45,294 nucleotides of DNA from Acidobacteriota bacterium (GTDB lineage: Bacteria; Acidobacteriota; Terriglobia; UBA7540): assembly GCA_902812465.1 (NCBI GenBank), contig CADDZE010000031.1:1-45294 (forward strand). Reading direction: 5' to 3'. The notes beneath the pieces were generated by a model, which worked only from the letters and a program-made list of their open reading frames with translations, had not been told where the DNA came from and made no database searches. The position numbers and the translations under genes are program-made. Positions 45,267 through 45,294 of the stretch are shown piece after piece. Position 1 is the first letter of the stretch, and each line of letters opens with the position of its first letter.

Positions 45267-45294
45267 GCGGCCCTTCCGAGCCGCCCGCCTGGGG

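Noticed and set aside
1-45294. CRISPR array, transposase or prophage
   Set aside because: No regularly spaced repeats and no transposase, integrase or structural phage proteins were recognised on either strand.

Overview
The window looks like chromosomal DNA of a GC-rich, Gram-negative soil-type bacterium, most likely a member of the Acidobacteriota. The reasons are several very large TonB-dependent receptors (TBDRs) with an N-terminal carboxypeptidase-regulatory-like domain (Oar type), several secreted TPR proteins beside them, a membrane-anchored regulator of a type I associate with this phylum, and an exopolysaccharide (EPS) locus with PEP-CTERM/XrtA-type accessory genes (prsT lipoprotein, secretion ATPase, tyrosine kinase) but no visible exosortase. 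The lineage is inferred from protein style, not from a marker gene.

Positions 1-9.5 kb: the 3' end of one TBDR, a heavily decayed second TBDR (361-2396), a small membrane protein of uncertain integrity, a secreted PAP2-type phosphatase, a third TBDR broken by three small frameshifts (4418-7348), and a secreted TPR protein. Positions 9.5-20.4 kb: an intact TBDR (minus strand) followed by a Tat-type secreted protein of about 760 residues that may be an alpha/alpha-barrel glycan-active enzyme. Divergent from the TBDR is a DNA-binding regulator with one membrane span, in an operon with a TPR protein; another TPR protein converges on these.

Positions 20.4-31.4 kb: tRNA-Phe(GAA), a beta-lactamase-fold serine hydrolase and a secreted amidohydrolase (both minus strand), an intergenic region with a 57-bp direct repeat and a strong hairpin, then an intact TBDR with a secreted TPR protein upstream on the same strand, and a decayed MscS-type mechanosensitive channel gene. 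Positions 31.4-35.1 kb: a small secreted protein, an outer-membrane beta-barrel, and the long TPR lipoprotein PrsT (minus).

Positions 35.5-45.0 kb (all plus strand): an EPS export locus. It has an enhancer-binding-protein-like AAA+ regulator that lacks the GAFTGA loop, a Wza-like export protein, an outer-membrane barrel, a Wzz-like chain-length protein, a TIGR03015-like ATPase and a CpsD-like tyrosine kinase. It is followed by a fused ATP sulfurylase/APS kinase overlapping a CysQ phosphatase, i.e. PAPS synthesis plus PAP removal, which suggests that the exported polysaccharide may be sulfated.

The two main themes are (1) repeated TBDR + secreted TPR protein neighbourhoods, which resemble the SusC/SusD arrangement of Bacteroidota, and (2) unusual gene decay: two TBDRs and one channel gene carry many frameshifts or stops next to long intact genes. 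No CRISPR array, integrase, transposase or phage gene was recognised.
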